Shown here: positions 60,565 to 64,000 of the stretch, in pieces
Layout: each line of letters starts with the position of its first letter
How positions within the stretch are numbered: the stretch's first letter is position 1
Assembly (NCBI GenBank): GCA_948099385.1
Contig: CANUEZ040000183.1
Location: forward strand, 1,674,001-1,738,000
DNA from: Fasciola hepatica
Taxonomy: Eukaryota; Platyhelminthes; Trematoda; Plagiorchiida; Fasciolidae
Direction of reading: 5' to 3'
DNA length: 64,000 nt
The notes under the pieces: model-generated
What the model saw: only the letters and a program-made list of their open reading frames with translations
The model's database searches: none
What the model was told of the DNA's origin: nothing
Made by a program: the position numbers and the translations under genes

Positions 60565-61264
60565 TAAACCTTTTTCACACCAGTAATCGAGGTGGATAAA
60601 GAAACACCATATATACCACACAATCTCCGTCAAACACGTTAAGGTGCTCGCGGTCCTTTCGTTGACATTGCAGAAGGTTCTTTCCGATATGTGGTGATGA
60701 GTGCGATTCCATTATACATCCCGATACATACACGCAGGCACGACGCACTCTACATCCCGTAAACCCATCATACATGTGACAGTGTTCTTTGTTTGCCTTT
60801 TGTTGACGCTACCGAATGCCCCTTGCATATGTGGAAGTAGCGGAGCCCAGGTCACACATACATGCTACATTTACTCGTTTTCTTGCCACACGGTCTTTTG
60901 TTGACATTGCAGAAAGTCCTCCTTTGATGTGTAGTCATACCTGTGATTTCATTGTACACCCCGGCACACACACACACACGCACACACACACACACTCAAG
61001 CACGTACATCCAGGACCGGACGGCCCCTTACGAGGACAACGTCTATGTGACCATTCACGCCCGCCATCGGTCATTTGGTCTTGTGGAAGATGTAGACTAG
61101 CCTCACGTCTATGTATCCAATGGATTAGGTGCGACCAGTAGTAGAACGTTGACGACGAGCATTAGGCGCGCACTGAGAGCAGGGCCTAGTTAGGTAGAAA
61201 GAATCTGTACCTTTATACCGAACCTTTGACTTTGCTAAGGATCCAGGAGGATTTCGGTGGGCGG
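60565..61264 (+). other. BEL/Pao 3' untranslated region with degenerate tandem repeats
   Basis: Three imperfect copies of a unit containing GTTGAC(A/G)(T/C)T begin near 60657, 60786 and 60895. The first and third share GTTGACATTGCAGAA and a following TGTGGT/TGTAGT...ATTCCATT/TTTCATT pattern. The third runs into a CA dinucleotide tract (60963-60996). A purine-rich GGTGGGCGG directly before the 3' LTR (61256-61264) is the likely polypurine tract. Confidence 0.6.
60963..60996. repeat. (CA)n-rich tract
   Basis: Alternating CA with two interruptions inside the BEL/Pao 3' region. Confidence 0.9.
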
Positions 61265-61643
61265 TGTAACAGCCGGTCGTGGAAAATCCCCCTTTTTCCC
61301 TCGCGATTCAGTGTTTTTTCCCAACATCACTCATTTCCATACACTATTGACTTGTCTTTACGAACTGGTTGTTTTTCTGGACCAATTGTTGTTTGTTCGC
61401 GCCCAGAGCGCTATTTTGGCACATCCTTGCTCAGGACCTGCGTGACGCACGTGCTGTCTGCTCACACGCTGCTATTCGGTTTCTCGTTGTTGAGTCTTTG
61501 TGATCGTATTATTGAGGTTTGTATATTGTTTATGTCATTGTTTATTTTAATAATCTAGTATCGTAGAATTATCACGGATAATCGCCTTCTGATTTCGGGA
61601 TCCGTTGCGAATTTGGCTACGCATTGCTCAAACGTTCGTAACA
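61265..61643 (+). repeat. BEL/Pao 3' LTR (379 bp)
   Basis: Partner of 54949-55327, one mismatch by eye. It is followed by the second CCCAC copy. Confidence 0.96.
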
Positions 61644-62130
61644 CCCACTACGACTCTCACTCTACCTACGGTGAGTTGAAAGCCCCGACGGTCACTAACT
61701 TGTCGGACTGGCTGGCCATCCTAGCCAAAAGCCCCAGCAGCGTGAACCTTTGTTGGGAGATGGAGACGGAGACCTGTAGACTCACATCAGAGTCACCTTC
61801 ATGCTCCCTGAACTCAGACAACACGAGGCTACCTGTAGGCTTGGTGTGGACACCACCTCTCCTGTTATTTTCTCGTGTACCCCTGTAACGATCAAGAGTG
61901 CACACTCTCCCTCCATTCCGTCTGCTCCCCCCTCCCCGTAGGCGCAGCACCTTGCTAGGAGCAAACTCGCTGTTCCTATACCGTTACCGAGCCAAGCTTC
62001 TGTGACCGCAATGCAGTCTGCGCCCTAGGCTTTAGTCATCAGTTCTCCCAATCCACTTAAGACACAACATGCGCGGGCGTACGTTACGGAAATGCACTCT
62101 GCCGTGGCCACTGTCCTAGCTTCGGGTCGC
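61644..62130 (-). pseudogene. CR1-type LINE, part 1 (endonuclease N-terminal half)
   Basis: Minus-strand remnant continuing 52668-54948 across the BEL/Pao insertion. It reads C-I-A-V-T-E-A-W-L (about 62005, the I-T-E-T-W-L motif of APE endonucleases), then a G-G-G/R-R-G-G-G-V-like block (61930) and L-V-T-V-G-A-F-N-S-P (about 61690, equivalent to G-D-F-N-A-P with the aspartate lost). The next residues W-A-P-R-G-G-F-G are found on the far side of the insertion at 54948. The 5' boundary near 62130 is approximate. Confidence 0.75.
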
Positions 62131-62149
62131 TTCGGTGGCTAAGGTCTTA

Positions 62150-62770
62150 TGTGCTTGCCTTCAAAGCTTTTGCGTCGAATGTTTCAAATGGCCCATAGAT
62201 GGTCACAGGTGGGGCGGTGCTGTGACAACTTTGGCTGCCGCAGTTACCCCAACAAGCTCGCTGATCCTTAGCGCTGTTCATAAATGACGCTACTTTGGAT
62301 AAGTAGTCCACCGCGGCTGTCTGCTTCATGGAAGTCGTCGCCCTGTCTCTCAGTCGGCTGAGCACCTCATCCGTATATGACAATCATGCCAGTTTATATG
62401 ATCTCGCTGTACATTCAAGAGCACTTCATGCGGACGTAAGCTCTATGCCGTCGCCACTTCGAACATCCCGGCATTCCTGCCTGTTTCCAACCCCGCAACA
62501 GGTGGCTAACCGAGATCCTTCGCGCAGCCGGTCGCCGAAGAGCTGCAAGCAAGGATTATGCTGGAATCATCACCAGTACCGTATTAAGCACAAAAGTGCA
62601 CAATACCGTGCGCTTTTCGCGACCAGCAGGGAAACGTCTCAGCCGACAAGTAAGCTCGGCAGCACTTGCTGGCAATTTAGAATCCTGCCGTCTTCTTTTG
62701 TCGAGGACTACCTCGAATTGCTGGTTTCTGACTGACTACCGAGCACGAATTATAATAATGATCGTGGTCA
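62150..62770 (+). pseudogene. Possible Gypsy gag/protease-junction remnant
   Basis: In shifting plus-strand frames a stretch around 62560-62750 resembles the cysteine-histidine gag end and protease approach of CsRn1-like elements: C-W-N-H-H-Q-Y (about 62560) followed by R-L-L-L-S-R ... F-L-T-D (about 62690-62740). The upstream part has a leucine-rich A-D-K-like segment. The protease D-T-G itself is not readable. The call rests on style and order only. Confidence 0.3.
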
Positions 62771-64000
62771 AGACATATGCACAAGGCATGATCAGAGAAC
62801 ACAGCAATTCACAGTAATGTAGGATAATCACGATTTTGAAGTTCATGGTTCACACAATTGCAGTAATAGAACGATCAGCTTGGACCGTGTTTAAGTGAAC
62901 TAAAGAGGGGAGAGTTTTGCGCGGCTACCATGAATCGGTTTCGAATTCGGAACGGGGACGATGCGGTCAGCGGGATGGACGTAGGAATGCAGATAAAGCG
63001 ATACGGAGGAAAGATAAAAGTGCAGTGTTTGCAAGAACTCACAAAGCAAATGGGGTCGGACATCTCAACATGATCAGGGAGTTGAGGCAAGAGTAATACA
63101 CAACTTGCCTTAAGGATGCCAATAACTGTCTACGATGGATCCGGTAGTCCAGAATGGATCGCGGCAATCTACGGAATTTGGTTTGCAGTCGATGAAGATA
63201 GAGAGAGAGCGGTGGAGTGAAAGAGATTCAAAGAAGAGTCGGGAAGTGTAGGAGGAGTCGTGGTGTGACACCAACTGGACATTTGAGGAATCAGTGTTGA
63301 GAAACTGGTTGAGAGTGTTACCAAAAGAAGATTAAAAATAGAGTTAAAATGGTGTTATCAGAGTGCAGTCGGAGATGCTTGCAGGATATAGAGAAGATTG
63401 ACCCTCCTTTGGATAACTCATTGTGGGGGGTGCCTGTGATACAGGTGCAAGTGATTCGAATGGGATACTCAGATTGGCCTTTCTGTATAGGTAATTCTGA
63501 TATTATATAGGGAATCACATGGAGGCAGATACCCTCACCAGGAATGCAGTGTGCTTTTGAGGAGCGTGAATGGTGAATGGACACAACTGGGAATTTCAAC
63601 AAGCCATCGTGGAAACACTGTTGGAGACAAACGCTGCTGATGCAACCAAGCGAATATGCACAGGTGGCGAAGAGGAAGGAAGAATGCGGTGACTGGGAGA
63701 GGCCAGACCCGAAGGAACAGGGAAAGTTGAGTGTAAAAGTGGGATTTTCTGCATAAGTGATAAAAGAATGAATATCCAAGTGGTTGGTATTTTGTTTCAT
63801 AAAGACATTGGTAGCTGTTGATGGCAGGTAGTGCATGATGAGGGCAGCAGTCAAAAAGGGCTAGGCTGACGAACTAGGGAAAATAGGTACGGAAAGCAAC
63901 GGCGATGGCCAGGCTCCGGTCCTGCACGCAGAATGAATTGAAGTGTTCGTGTGGAGTACGGGAAATGGATGCTGGTGGGTGATGTCGGGAATCCGTCCGG
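62771..64000. other. Unassigned purine-rich stretch
   Basis: From about 62900 the plus strand is markedly rich in G and A. This leaves long stop-free frames on the minus strand (178 codons at 63318-63854, opening with TTG). The translation has low complexity and no domain I recognise, so I attribute the open frame to base composition. Confidence 0.45.

Larger units (their letters stand above)
54949..61643 (+). mobile_element. Complete-length BEL/Pao LTR retrotransposon, defective coding region
   Basis: A 6.7-kb plus-strand element with two LTRs, gag, aspartic protease, reverse transcriptase, RNase H and integrase in BEL/Pao order, flanked by CCCAC duplications. It is inserted into the endonuclease domain of a minus-strand CR1 LINE; the CR1 translation joins across it. 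Gag-pol carries at least three frame changes and four stop codons plus loss of an integrase catalytic aspartate, in contrast with the near-identical LTRs. Confidence 0.95.

Noticed and set aside
63318..63854. A 178-codon minus-strand frame
   Set aside because: It is best explained by purine richness of the opposite strand; it opens with TTG and has no domain-like features.
1..64000. A CRISPR array or prokaryotic mobile island
   Set aside because: The direct repeats are multi-kilobase or microsatellite in nature; introns, LTR and non-LTR retroelements show that this is eukaryotic nuclear DNA.

Overview
This is a nuclear eukaryotic window, most likely from a flatworm of the digenean trematode type. 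Pointers are a stefin gene with two 46-nt introns, RTE, CR1-like, CsRn1-like Gypsy and BEL/Pao retroelements, and the compact intron style. The assignment is inference, not proof. No bacterial signatures (operons, ribosome binding sites) are present. Host coding density is very low: one gene is recognised with confidence (stefin, 44927-45318, minus) and one further multi-exon candidate is seen (about 30650-32050, minus).

1-34000: a mosaic of long low-copy repeats. I read three incomplete copies of one roughly 10-kb unit: U1 (1-10752), U2 (10763-about 20340) and U3 (20860-about 34000). Blocks a and b are direct repeats (1-2706 = 20860-23565; block a again at 10763-11513). Block c (2713-6868) is inverted in U3 (25490-29490). 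Block f (14346-15590 in U2) is inverted in U3 (24226-25489). Block e (7551-8640) is direct in U3 (29493-30640). Identity changes abruptly along the copies. Older debris inside the units includes RTE LINE 3' ends, Gypsy integrase pieces and tRNA-derived SINEs. Between U2 and U3 lies an internally deleted Gypsy element with two LTRs (17466-19856, minus).

34240-44310: a LINE graveyard around one intact element. A 1109-codon RTE-type endonuclease/reverse transcriptase (35429-38758, minus) ends in a GAT microsatellite tail. It is flanked by decayed plus-strand RTE pieces, one of which is split by a jockey/CR1-like element (39713-41560).

44927-45318: the stefin gene. 45830-52650: an AT microsatellite, a tRNA-like SINE, a decayed CR1 (48230-49450, minus) and long unassigned stretches.

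52668-62130: a decayed CR1 (minus) split inside its endonuclease domain by a BEL/Pao element (54949-61643). The BEL/Pao has 379-bp LTRs differing at one position and a CCCAC target duplication. Its gag-pol nevertheless carries frameshifts, four stop codons and a lost integrase aspartate, so it looks young but cannot have moved itself.

62150-64000: a weak Gypsy gag-like remnant, then purine-rich unassigned sequence.
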